Assembly (NCBI GenBank): GCA_902632595.1
Contig: CACPDC010000002.1
Location: forward strand, 1-64,000
Source: an uncultured SAR116 cluster alpha proteobacterium
GTDB taxonomy: Bacteria; Pseudomonadota; Alphaproteobacteria; Puniceispirillales; Puniceispirillaceae
DNA: 64,000 nt
Direction: 5' to 3'
Shown here one piece after another: positions 23,858 through 33,620 of this stretch. The position numbers and the translations under genes were made by a program. The notes beneath the pieces are model-generated. The model saw only the letters and a program-made list of their open reading frames with translations, did not search any database and was not told where the DNA came from. Position 1 is the stretch's first letter. Each line of letters begins with the position of its first letter.

Positions 23858-24523
23858 TTAATTTAACTTTGTGAGTAATGTTCTTCCAGCAATACAAAAA
23901 TCTCCTAGAGTAACTTGTAAATTACAATGAGGAGGAAGTAATATATCTATTTCACCGTGAAGTAATAAAACAGCGATCGGTACTCCTGCCCTCATTTTTC
24001 TTCCCTCCAATACAGGGCTTCCCAAATATCGTGCAAAAGGACTCCCCCACAAAATTAGAGATACATCAAAATCAGTATTTGAAGATGAGGAACTTTTATC
24101 TTGATTGATGCAAATTTCTCTTCTTGCATTCAAATTAGATGCATTTGAAATTTTAGCAGGCAAAAACAAACCATCTATAAAAATATTTATGTCAATTTTT
24201 CCATGACAGGGCATTAGGATAAGTTTATTAGTCTGAATTTGTTGCGAAATTCTAATTCTTTTTTGGGTTGAGGTAGTATCAACTGATGTTATTAAACCAT
24301 CCATTGGCGCTAAAATATCCTCTGGATTTACCTTGGGGTAGTCTATTGTTTCTGGATATCTCGTTACGTAAACAACCCAAAGCAACCCTAAAAGACCTAT
24401 TAATCCAAGAGGAACCCAGATAAAAGCGAAAACTATAACTAGGAGACCAGAAATTATTCGTACCGGCATCCCAGGAGATTGTGAGTCTATTGACTCTCTA
24501 AAATATTCATGAAGCTTGCTCAT
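23858..24523 (-). CDS. Phosphatidylserine decarboxylase-like protein lacking the canonical Gly-Ser self-cleavage motif
   Basis: N-terminal TM pair; DILAPMDGLITSVD matches Psd (APADGxV); C-terminus RMRAGVPIAVLLLHGEIDILLPP...LGDFCIAGRTLLTKL aligns with Psd RVGLIRFGSRVDVYLP...GQxVxAGETVLA. Confidence 0.72.
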   Translation of the reverse strand: MSKLHEYFRESIDSQSPGMPVRIISGLLVIVFAFIWVPLGLIGLLGLLWVVYVTRYPETIDYPKVNPEDILAPMDGLITSVDTTSTQKRIRISQQIQTNKLILMPCHGKIDINIFIDGLFLPAKISNASNLNARREICINQDKSSSSSNTDFDVSLILWGSPFARYLGSPVLEGRKMRAGVPIAVLLLHGEIDILLPPHCNLQVTLGDFCIAGRTLLTKLN

Positions 24524-24568
24524 TTCTCTCTAACCTACAAATAGTTCTAAAAATACTCTTTTTTAGTT

Positions 24569-25810
24569 TTAATCTGGTATGGCAAATATTTGATTGGGGT
24601 AAATCAAGTCTGGATCACTAATGCGGGCATTATTCCGTCTAAATATATCGACGTATCTAACACCCTTTCCATAAGCTCTATAGGCTATCCGCCACAAGGC
24701 ATCTCCTTTATGAATTACCATCATATCACTTCCATCTTTTCCAACCTCAAGTAAATCAGAGCTAATTTTGAGCTCTGACACTTTAATGATTTTGTCATTT
24801 TGATCTAATAACTCAGCGCGCAAACTATATTTTCTATTAGCTTTCATATTAGCCTCTGTTACCATGCTCCATCGATGACTCTTTAAGTCTGAGCCAAATT
24901 TATTAAGAGAAATTAAAGCAATAAATTGTTCATCAAAATAGGCGCGCATTGTAGTTCCGCCAACAGCAAATCCAGAGAGTCTTAATTTTGAATTATCCTC
25001 CCATGATAAGCTTCGAATTTGAATAAACTCACCCTGTTCCAACGAGTTAGAAATTTTATCTGCTGCATCAAGAACTGTTGCTACCGAACGCAACTTATCA
25101 ACATCTTTTTCTATATCAGACACTGTCGGGTTTACTTTTTTGTCTGTGAATTCGGGTGATTGAACAACTATAGGTATTGATGCGTCTGATTTTGGAACAA
25201 ACACTACAAGAGGTTTTTCTTGTTTATTTTCTTCAATATCTACAACGACCGCTAAATCTGAAATGTCAGTATTCAATATTTGTGTTGCTGCCGAGTTACT
25301 TTTAGTCTCAGGTGTTAATGGTAAATTACCTGTATCATCTAATTTGGATAAATCCTGTTCTACTTTTTCTGACTCTACCCGTATCTGCACTCTAGATGAC
25401 TCATTTTCACCTGGGCTAGGTTTTATACCTAATTGTATAAAATGAGAGCCGGGTTCGAAACGCTTGTCGGGTATTGCAACCCAGTCCCCTTTATCATTAA
25501 TTATTGCCTCAGCAATAATGATATCACCATTGAATAAAACTACAGTTTTTCCTGGTGGACCGACTCCACCAAAAAGACTAGACCCATCAGGACTTACCTG
25601 AGCTAGTGTTACCCGCAACTTATCTTCTGTTTCTTGAAGATTATTTGACTTTTCTTCACTGATTTCAATTTCATCGTTTTTATTTATATTTTGTTGCTGC
25701 TCACCGACTATATCAACGCTAGTTGATGGATTGTAAAAAGGAATAGCATAAAATGCACCAATGAAAACGGCTGTTGCCAACCCGATAAACCATAATTTAG
25801 AATTCTTCAT
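24569..25810 (-). CDS. Membrane-anchored LysM domain protein
   Basis: N-terminal TM; C-terminal VIHKGDALWRIAYRAYGKGVRYVDIFRRNNARISDPDLIYPNQIFAIPD LysM. Confidence 0.88.
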   Translation of the reverse strand: MKNSKLWFIGLATAVFIGAFYAIPFYNPSTSVDIVGEQQQNINKNDEIEISEEKSNNLQETEDKLRVTLAQVSPDGSSLFGGVGPPGKTVVLFNGDIIIAEAIINDKGDWVAIPDKRFEPGSHFIQLGIKPSPGENESSRVQIRVESEKVEQDLSKLDDTGNLPLTPETKSNSAATQILNTDISDLAVVVDIEENKQEKPLVVFVPKSDASIPIVVQSPEFTDKKVNPTVSDIEKDVDKLRSVATVLDAADKISNSLEQGEFIQIRSLSWEDNSKLRLSGFAVGGTTMRAYFDEQFIALISLNKFGSDLKSHRWSMVTEANMKANRKYSLRAELLDQNDKIIKVSELKISSDLLEVGKDGSDMMVIHKGDALWRIAYRAYGKGVRYVDIFRRNNARISDPDLIYPNQIFAIPD

Positions 25811-25896
25811 TAATTAGCTCCTAGCTAACACGACTGATTTAATGATAAGATACTTGTCGTATTATGCAAAATTATAAATTTCTGATTAGGGATGAC

Positions 25897-26436
25897 ATGA
25901 AAACAATTTGCGTTTTTGCAGGTGCTGCCAATGGTATGTCTCCGCAATTTTCAAAAGAAGCTTTTCGAATTGGACAAATGATTGGTGCTGAGGGTCATAA
26001 ACTCGTATACGGCGGCGGAAGAACCGGTCTTATGGGTGCATTTGCTGACGGTGCTCTGTCCAGTGGTGCACATATAACCGGGATAATTCCAGAATTTCTG
26101 CAGTCTCACGAAATTGGACATACGGGAGTTGCAGAATTAATTATCACAGGTTCAATGCACGATAGAAAAAGTTTGATGTACAAAAACACGACAGATTTTA
26201 TTCTATTACCAGGCGGTCTTGGTTCACTTGATGAAACAATGGAAGTGTTAACGTGGTGCCAACTTAAATTATTGAGTGCTAAATTTCATATATTTGATTT
26301 TAATGGGTTTTGGCAGCCAATGCAAAAGTTACTCACTCATATTACAGAGCATGGTTTTATGCATAGTACGAACTTAGACTATGTTTCATGGGCAAAAACT
26401 GCTAATGAGTTACTAGATAATCTTCATGGTAAATAA
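25897..26436 (+). CDS. LOG family protein (TIGR00730-type)
   Basis: KTICVFAGAANG...LVYGGGRTGLMGAFADGAL; LLPGGLGSLDETMEVLTWCQLKL. Likely start is the internal ATG at 25897. Confidence 0.92.
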   Translation: MKTICVFAGAANGMSPQFSKEAFRIGQMIGAEGHKLVYGGGRTGLMGAFADGALSSGAHITGIIPEFLQSHEIGHTGVAELIITGSMHDRKSLMYKNTTDFILLPGGLGSLDETMEVLTWCQLKLLSAKFHIFDFNGFWQPMQKLLTHITEHGFMHSTNLDYVSWAKTANELLDNLHGK

Positions 26437-26611
26437 TATTTAAAATAACTTTGTATTTAACTCATTAAATCAATGCGTTATTATTGAAATTTGTAGATAA
26501 ATTGTCTATTGTTTCGAGAATCTATCTGATGAGGGTGAGTTTTTAAAACCTTTCCTATTATTGTTAAGAATTTTAAATAAAATAAAAAGTATTTTATTTG
26601 TGGGGGCAATC

Positions 26612-27826
26612 ATGAAAAAAATTAAAGTCTTAAATCCAATTGTAGAAATGGATGGTGACGAGATGACAAGAATCATCTGGCAGAAAATTAAAAATAAATT
26701 GATACACCCTTATTTAGATATAGATTTAAAGTATTACGATCTTGGTATTGAGGCAAGAGACCTCACTGACGATCAAGTTACAATTGATGCTGCTGAAGCG
26801 ATCAAAAGATATAGAGTAGGTGTAAAGTGTGCAACAATAACTCCAGATGAGCAGCGTGTTGAAGAATTTAATTTGAAAAAAATGTATAAGTCACCAAACG
26901 GGACAATAAGAAACATACTTGGGGGAACGGTTTTTAGGCAGCCAATAATAGCAAATAATGTACCAAGGTTGGTGCCGGGTTGGACAAAACCAATTGTTAT
27001 TGGTCGACATGCTTTCGGTGACCAATATCGAGCTACAGATATGCTAATTAAGGGACCGGGGAAGCTTACCATGACATTTCAACCAGCTGATGGGACAGAG
27101 GCATCCCATTATGAGGTGTTTAATTTCCCGGATGGTGGAGTGGCTATGGCAATGTATAATCTCGACGAGTCAATTAAAGGGTTTGCCAGAGCATGCATGA
27201 ATTACGGACTTGACCTTGGCTGGCCCGTTTATATGTCAACAAAAAACACAATTATGAAGGCATACGACGGACGTTTCAAAGATTTGTTCGAACAGATTTA
27301 TCAAAACGAATTTAAAGATAAATTTAATAAGGCGGGGCTAACTTATGAACACCGTTTAATAGATGATATGGTCGCTTGTGCAATGAAATGGAATGGCGGT
27401 TATGTGTGGGCTTGTAAGAATTATGATGGAGATGTTCAGTCAGATACCGTTGCACAAGGATACGGCTCTCTTGGATTAATGACATCTGTTTTGATGACAC
27501 CAGATGGACAAACTATTGAAGCTGAAGCCGCACACGGAACTGTCACACGTCATTATCGCCAATATCAAAAAGGTGAGCAGACATCCACTAATCCAATTGC
27601 ATCCATTTTTGCCTGGACAAGGGCCCTGAGTTATCGAGGCAAATTTGACGAGTCCGAGGAAGTCAGTAATTTTGCAGAAACATTAGAGAAAGTTTGTATA
27701 AAAACTATTGAAAGCGGCAAGATGACTAAAGATCTTGCGATTTTAATAAGTGCTAGTCAAACTTATCAGACAACAGACGAGTTTCTAGATACACTTGATT
27801 CCAATCTGCAAAAAGCTATGTCTTGA
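26612..27826 (+). CDS. icd: NADP-dependent isocitrate dehydrogenase
   Basis: [67 protein letters not shown] at 26612 follows a GGGGG ribosome-binding site. Confidence 0.96.
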   Translation: MKKIKVLNPIVEMDGDEMTRIIWQKIKNKLIHPYLDIDLKYYDLGIEARDLTDDQVTIDAAEAIKRYRVGVKCATITPDEQRVEEFNLKKMYKSPNGTIRNILGGTVFRQPIIANNVPRLVPGWTKPIVIGRHAFGDQYRATDMLIKGPGKLTMTFQPADGTEASHYEVFNFPDGGVAMAMYNLDESIKGFARACMNYGLDLGWPVYMSTKNTIMKAYDGRFKDLFEQIYQNEFKDKFNKAGLTYEHRLIDDMVACAMKWNGGYVWACKNYDGDVQSDTVAQGYGSLGLMTSVLMTPDGQTIEAEAAHGTVTRHYRQYQKGEQTSTNPIASIFAWTRALSYRGKFDESEEVSNFAETLEKVCIKTIESGKMTKDLAILISASQTYQTTDEFLDTLDSNLQKAMS

Positions 27827-27871
27827 TATATTATAATATTTTTTAAAATAGTGTTCAGAAACCGTTAGAAA

Positions 27872-30520
27872 TTAAAGGGTTATTAACTCTCTCTTGATAG
27901 CCTCAACGGCTAACGCAGCATTCTCAGGCTTACTTCCCCCAGCCTGAGCCATATCAAACCTGCCCCCTCCACCTTTACCATCTAATATGTCTGACGCGAT
28001 TCGAACTAGTGAAACAGCGTTAAGCTGACCCTCGCAATCTTGCGATAGCGATACAACAATTGATACCTTCTCACTCTGAATTGAAACAAGACATATTACG
28101 GTTGCAGAGGCATTTAAACGAAATTTATCAGCGAGCGATTTCAATTCCCTCGCTGGCGTATCTTCAAGAATTTTGCTAATAAAATTAAATGAGCCAACTC
28201 GTTCCGAGCCACTTATTTCACCAAAACCATTTCCTGCAACAATATTCTGTCTCAATTTTACTAGCTCTATTTCTAGTTTTTTCTTTTCTTGTAATAGGGA
28301 AGAGACTCTCTCAGGAACAAGCTCCGCTCGTGATTTAAGAAGATTTGCCGTTTTGGTTAAAAGTATTTCGCGTCCGACAAACCATTGACGAGCTCCGTCT
28401 TGACTCACTGCTTCTAGTCTTCTTACTCCGCCGGCAACAGCAGACTCTGATATGATTTTAATTTGACCTATGTCACCTGTTCTTTTTACATGTGTTCCAC
28501 CACAAAGCTCTATAGACCAGGCAGATTTCTTGCCTACCTCATCAGTTCTACCAATCATCACGACTCTAACTTCATCTCCGTATTTTTCTCCAAATAGAGC
28601 CATAGCACCCTCAGAAATCGCTTTTTCTGGAGTCATAATCCGTGTTTCAACTGTTCTATTCAATTGCACCTGTTTATTAACAATATCCTCAATCAGAGAT
28701 AGCTGTTCTGTTTTTAGGGGGACACCGTGAGAAAAATCAAATCTCAATTTATCTGGAGCTACGAGAGAACCTTTCTGGACAACGTGTTCTCCCAGTATTT
28801 GACGCAAAGCTTCATGCAATAAGTGTGTTGCGCTGTGGTTAGCCCGTAATTTATTTCTCCTATCAATATCGACATCCATTTGTATCGGTTGTTGTATTGT
28901 AATTATACCTTTCTCGATTTTACAATCATGCAAAAATAGAGAAGATATTTTTGTCGTATTTTGAACTTTGGCTTTTCCGTCGGGCCAGGAGAAATAACCC
29001 ACGTCTCCTAATTGACCGCCAGATTCTGCATAAAAGGGAGTTTGGTTAGTTACAACAATAACTTCATCGTTTTCTGACGCTTGGTTAATCTCATTATTGT
29101 TTGAGATAATGTTGGTCACAATTCCTTGGGATGATAACTGACTATAACCCAAAAACTCAGTGACACCGTTTCTTTCTAAAATTTCTAAAAATAGTTTGCT
29201 TTCGTTTTTAATACCCGAACCAACCCATGCAGCGCGAGCTGCATTTTTTTGAGCCATCATCGCCTCATCAAAACCATCAACATCCACTTCCCAGTTGTAA
29301 CCTCTTAAATAATCTTGAGTGAGATCCAACGGAAACCCGTAAGTGTCATAAAGTTTAAAGGCTGTGGGTCCGTCTAAAATATTATTTTTAGTATTCGTTT
29401 CCAATTCTTCCTGCAGAATTTTTAACCCACGTGACAATGTATCCTTAAAACGTGTCTCTTCTAATTCAATTGTTTGTGATATTAACGTTTCCGCGTGAAA
29501 TAATTCTGGATAATGCCCACCCATCTCTTGCACCAAGCCAGCAACTAATTGATGCATAACTGGATCTTGGCATCCCAGTTGATGTAGATGCCTCATAGCC
29601 CGGCGCATAATCCTACGCAAAACATAGCCTCTGCCCTCATTAGAAGGCAATACGCCATCTGCAATCAAAAACCCAACAGCACGCAAATGGTCAGCAACAA
29701 CACGCAGAGAAACAGCCTGTTCCCCATTAATATCTGTATTTGAAACTCGAGCTGAAGATTCTATCAAGGAACGCATAATATCTATATCATAATTATCATG
29801 CTTGCCTTGCAAAATTGCTGCTATTCTCTCCAATCCCATTCCAGTATCGATGGAAGGCTTTGGTAAATTTATCCTACCTTTTTCTGTTTGTTCATACTGC
29901 ATAAAAACGAGATTCCAGATTTCAATAAATCTATCACCATCCTCATCAATTGAACCTGGCGGCCCACCAGAGATGTGATCACCATGGTCATAAAATATCT
30001 CCGAACATGGGCCACAAGGACCAAGATCTCCCATTGACCAAAAATTATCCGTTGTGTTAATTCGAATGATTCTATCTTCGTTAAGACCAGCAATTTTTTT
30101 CCAAAGTATAAAAGCTTCTTCATCCTCATGATAAACCGTAACTAGTAATTTTTCTGGACTCAGACCATATTCTTTAGTGATAAGTTTCCAAGCAAGTTCT
30201 ATAGCATAATCTTTAAAATAATCACCAAAGGAGAAATTACCCAGCATTTCGAAAAAGGTGTGATGCCTTGCCGTATAACCAACATTTTCGAGGTCATTAT
30301 GCTTACCCCCCGCCCGAACACACTTTTGAGAGGTGACCGCTCTTTTATAATCGCGTTGTTCTAAACCAGTGAAAACATTTTTAAACTGTACCATTCCAGC
30401 GTTAGTAAACATGAGTGTAGGGTCATTTTCTGGGACAAGAGGACTAGAATTGACCTCTTGATGCCCATTCTCTTTAAAATAGGATATAAATGTGGACCGA
30501 ATATCATTTACATTTGACAT
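27872..30520 (-). CDS. alaS: Alanyl-tRNA synthetase
   Basis: IRSTFISYFKENGHQEVNSSPLVPENDPTLMFTNAGMVQFKNVFTG; HSATHLLHEALR; CGGTHVKRTGDIG. Confidence 0.98.
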   Translation of the reverse strand: MSNVNDIRSTFISYFKENGHQEVNSSPLVPENDPTLMFTNAGMVQFKNVFTGLEQRDYKRAVTSQKCVRAGGKHNDLENVGYTARHHTFFEMLGNFSFGDYFKDYAIELAWKLITKEYGLSPEKLLVTVYHEDEEAFILWKKIAGLNEDRIIRINTTDNFWSMGDLGPCGPCSEIFYDHGDHISGGPPGSIDEDGDRFIEIWNLVFMQYEQTEKGRINLPKPSIDTGMGLERIAAILQGKHDNYDIDIMRSLIESSARVSNTDINGEQAVSLRVVADHLRAVGFLIADGVLPSNEGRGYVLRRIMRRAMRHLHQLGCQDPVMHQLVAGLVQEMGGHYPELFHAETLISQTIELEETRFKDTLSRGLKILQEELETNTKNNILDGPTAFKLYDTYGFPLDLTQDYLRGYNWEVDVDGFDEAMMAQKNAARAAWVGSGIKNESKLFLEILERNGVTEFLGYSQLSSQGIVTNIISNNNEINQASENDEVIVVTNQTPFYAESGGQLGDVGYFSWPDGKAKVQNTTKISSLFLHDCKIEKGIITIQQPIQMDVDIDRRNKLRANHSATHLLHEALRQILGEHVVQKGSLVAPDKLRFDFSHGVPLKTEQLSLIEDIVNKQVQLNRTVETRIMTPEKAISEGAMALFGEKYGDEVRVVMIGRTDEVGKKSAWSIELCGGTHVKRTGDIGQIKIISESAVAGGVRRLEAVSQDGARQWFVGREILLTKTANLLKSRAELVPERVSSLLQEKKKLEIELVKLRQNIVAGNGFGEISGSERVGSFNFISKILEDTPARELKSLADKFRLNASATVICLVSIQSEKVSIVVSLSQDCEGQLNAVSLVRIASDILDGKGGGGRFDMAQAGGSKPENAALAVEAIKRELITL

Positions 30521-30763
30521 TAAAGAAACTAACTCTCATTCCAACAAAACAAAGATGAGCAAAAACAAAACACCAATTGATGAATGTATTTGTACGGTAA
30601 ATACCTCGATTTTGTCTAGAGTATTATTAACGCTTACAATTTGCCAAATATGGATAATAAAAACTCAATTTATAAGCATTTTAAAATGAGTTCATATGTA
30701 TGTTATTTCAATGTTGTAGTATGAAGAAAAAACAAAATATAGCTTATAAGTTTTTGATATTAC

Positions 30764-31846
30764 CTAAATAATCTCAACCTCATTAGATGTAGTCTCATCT
30801 AGCATTTGACTTTGAACTAATCCAGCATTCTGACGAATTGCAAACTCTAACTTATCTGCAATCGACTGATTATCTTTTAAGAACATCTTTGCATTTTCAC
30901 GACCTTGCCCTATGCGTTGAGAATCATATGAATACCAAGCTCCTGATTTTTCTACTAATCCTGCTGTTACCCCTAAGTCTATAAGTTCACCAGTTTTGGA
31001 AATACCCTCTCCATACATTATGTCAAACTCTACCTGTCTAAAAGGTGCTGCAACCTTATTTTTGACTACCTTTACACGAGTTTGGTTTCCAACCACTTCA
31101 TCTTTATCTTTTATAGACCCAATTCTTCGTATATCTAATCTAACTGAAGAATAAAATTTTAATGCGTTTCCACCAGTTGTAGTTTCTGGACTTCCAAACA
31201 TTACACCGATTTTTAGTCTAATTTGATTTATAAAAATTACGAGACAATTTGACTTGGCTATAGACGCAGTTAATTTACGTAAAGCTTGACTCATTAAACG
31301 GGCTTGAAGACCTACATGAGTATCTCCCATTTCTCCCTCTAATTCTGCTCTAGGCACTAGCGCTGCAACAGAATCAACAACTAGCACATCTACCGCGCCA
31401 GAACGAACTAAAGTATCTGCGATTTCTAAAGCTTGTTCACCAGCATCAGGTTGAGATATTAATAAACTATCTAAATCTACCCCAAGCTTTTTTGCATAAA
31501 CAGGGTCCAAAGCATGCTCTGCGTCAACAAATGCACAATTTCCATTTTCTTTTTGAGCTTGAGCAACTGCATGTAACGCTAATGTAGTTTTGCCAGAGGA
31601 TTCTGGTCCGTAGATTTCTATTATTCTTCCTTTAGGAAATCCACCAATTCCCAATGCAATGTCAAGACCAAGTGAACCCGTTGATATTGATTGGACATCT
31701 ACAACTGATTCGTTCTGGCCGAGACGCATTACAGACCCTTTACCAAAAGATTTTTCAATTTGACCAATCGCGGCTTCCAGGGCATTTAATTTGTCGTCAC
31801 TCGCCATTTTAATTTCCACTACATTGTTACTCAAAATTTCCTCCAT
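30764..31846 (-). CDS. recA: Recombinase RecA
   Basis: [63 protein letters not shown]. Confidence 0.99.
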   Translation of the reverse strand: MEEILSNNVVEIKMASDDKLNALEAAIGQIEKSFGKGSVMRLGQNESVVDVQSISTGSLGLDIALGIGGFPKGRIIEIYGPESSGKTTLALHAVAQAQKENGNCAFVDAEHALDPVYAKKLGVDLDSLLISQPDAGEQALEIADTLVRSGAVDVLVVDSVAALVPRAELEGEMGDTHVGLQARLMSQALRKLTASIAKSNCLVIFINQIRLKIGVMFGSPETTTGGNALKFYSSVRLDIRRIGSIKDKDEVVGNQTRVKVVKNKVAAPFRQVEFDIMYGEGISKTGELIDLGVTAGLVEKSGAWYSYDSQRIGQGRENAKMFLKDNQSIADKLEFAIRQNAGLVQSQMLDETTSNEVEII

Positions 31847-31935
31847 GATGCATAGTCAAACTTTATTGTCTAGCTCTGATTTTTAAATTATATAATTTTA
31901 GGAAAATTATATGTTTACGTTTTGTACTTATTTAT

Positions 31936-31950
31936 GTACTTGTTTTGTTC
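31936..31950. promoter_or_regulatory. Candidate LexA/SOS-like box upstream of recA
   Basis: GTAC-TTGTTTT-GTTC, one mismatch to the alphaproteobacterial GTTC-N7-GTTC consensus. Confidence 0.4.
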
Positions 31951-32086
31951 TTTTTACAAGCAAATTATTCTATAAACTAAAAATTTTCAGTATAACTTTT
32001 CTATTTAGAGAAAATCTAAGTAAATCGCTCCGTAAAAATGCAAAAATTTAGCGGCTGGCGTATTTTTTTTAAAAAATTATATAAAT

Positions 32087-32584
32087 TTAATCATCTCTGT
32101 GAACGCGTTCCATCCGCTCATGTAATTCTTGTGCATGAAGACTTAAGGATGCTATTGGACGAGCTTCTAAGCGAGAAAGATTAATTGGTTCGCCAGTATC
32201 TTCACAATACCCGTAGCTCCCATCTTCAATTCGTCTCAAGGCCGATTCGATTTTTTGTAATAACTTACGCTCCCTGTCTCTTGTTCGGAGATCTAATGCT
32301 GCATTACTCTCTATTTGGGCTCGGTCCATTTGGTCAGGTCGGTGCAGACTTTCCGTGGATAAGTTTGCAATAGTTTGATTGGCTTCATCTAGTAATTCAG
32401 ACCGCCAACGTTGCAATTTTTGCCGAAAATACTCGACCTGCAGAGGATTCATGAACTCTTCATCAACGTTTGGTTTGTAATCAAGCGGTAATTGAATTTC
32501 TAATTTATTTTCATTAGTAACGTTTTCATTTATAGCGTTGGTTAGCTCGTCATTTTTTCTTTTTTTTAATGATGTAACTTCCAT
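32087..32584 (-). CDS. dksA: DksA/TraR-family transcriptional regulator
   Basis: EEFMNPLQVEYFRQKLQRWRSELL...DRAQIESNAALDLRTRDRERKLLQKIESALRRIEDGSYGYCEDTGEPINLSRLEARPIASLSLHAQELHER; ATG at 32584 follows GGGGGGAG. Confidence 0.93.
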   Translation of the reverse strand: MEVTSLKKRKNDELTNAINENVTNENKLEIQLPLDYKPNVDEEFMNPLQVEYFRQKLQRWRSELLDEANQTIANLSTESLHRPDQMDRAQIESNAALDLRTRDRERKLLQKIESALRRIEDGSYGYCEDTGEPINLSRLEARPIASLSLHAQELHERMERVHRDD

Positions 32585-32838
32585 AATTGCTCCCCCCAAA
32601 AAACAACAAAGTTTCATTTTTGTGTAATTTCCTGATTTGCGGATATCGATTCCACCACAAAAAATCAAGTCATTAAATTACAATGTTAAAGGTTTTCCTC
32701 CTAATGGAAAGAAGGTTTGATACGCTTTTATTTCAAAAATTTTTCATACTTGGGTTGTTTTGATGGCTTTAAATCCAGAGAGGTCTCATTTTTACATCCG
32801 GTTTATTCTCAGCCCCCTACTACATCGAGGGCAATTTT

Positions 32839-33357
32839 TTAAAACTCTAAACGCAAAAAAACTTTATGATAAAAATATGCAAAAATAGCTAATATCACGC
32901 TTCCGATAAAAGTTGGCACGAGTAGAAAAGTCCAATCAGGTGAAGAAAAAAAAATGATCACTGGGTTCGATGCAGCCGGGGGATGTGAAACTCCGAGAAG
33001 TTGCATTCCAATCACAGTTAAACAGAGCGATATCGGCAGAACCCAAAATTCCATACCAAATATTTGTGAACAAGTTAATCCTATTAGAGAAGCCAAAAAA
33101 TGCCCTCCCAAGAGGTTTTTTACCCTCGAAAATTCAGACTTTGGAACTGCTAGTAGAAGGAAAATGGAAGCACCAAAAGAACCAATTATTACAGGATAAT
33201 TGGAAAAAAAAGAAATCAACCATAGAAGCCAAATCACTGTTGCAGCCGCAATTCCACTAATTAGAATTTTCTTTAATGACCCCGGTTCAGATTTAGGTTT
33301 CATTGAGATAAAAAAATCATTCAATTGAAGTAGAATTTTGGTACTTTGTCTTTTCAA
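32839..33357 (-). CDS. HPP family integral membrane protein
   Basis: GSFGASIFLLLAVPKSEFSRVKNLLGGHFLASLIG; GVSHPPAASNPVI HPP motif. Confidence 0.9.
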   Translation of the reverse strand: MKRQSTKILLQLNDFFISMKPKSEPGSLKKILISGIAAATVIWLLWLISFFSNYPVIIGSFGASIFLLLAVPKSEFSRVKNLLGGHFLASLIGLTCSQIFGMEFWVLPISLCLTVIGMQLLGVSHPPAASNPVIIFFSSPDWTFLLVPTFIGSVILAIFAYFYHKVFLRLEF

Positions 33358-33620
33358 AATTGGTCCCCATTGGTTAAAAAAACCTCAATAAATTCTTTTA
33401 AGATAAAATTTTTATTTGTTCTATCGAATGATGAAATGTTTATCTCTTTATCGTGAACCTGTCCAAACCTAATTTTTGAGAAACGTTGGTTTTACCAAAA
33501 ATTTGAAAAATTTAAAATTTTTACTTACTTCCCGTTTCCATTTACTGTAGCGTTCTTGGAACTATCTTTTGTTAACTAATTAGTTTTTTGATGTTTCAGA
33601 CCCCAGTATGGAGACTAACT

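Noticed and set aside
23858-24523. Calling this a functional phosphatidylserine decarboxylase (psd)
   Set aside because: The expected Gly-Ser self-cleavage site is not readable; reported as Psd-like only.
32140-32380. Plus-strand ORF 32185-32373 opposite dksA
   Set aside because: Antisense shadow ORF; the dksA reading is strongly supported.
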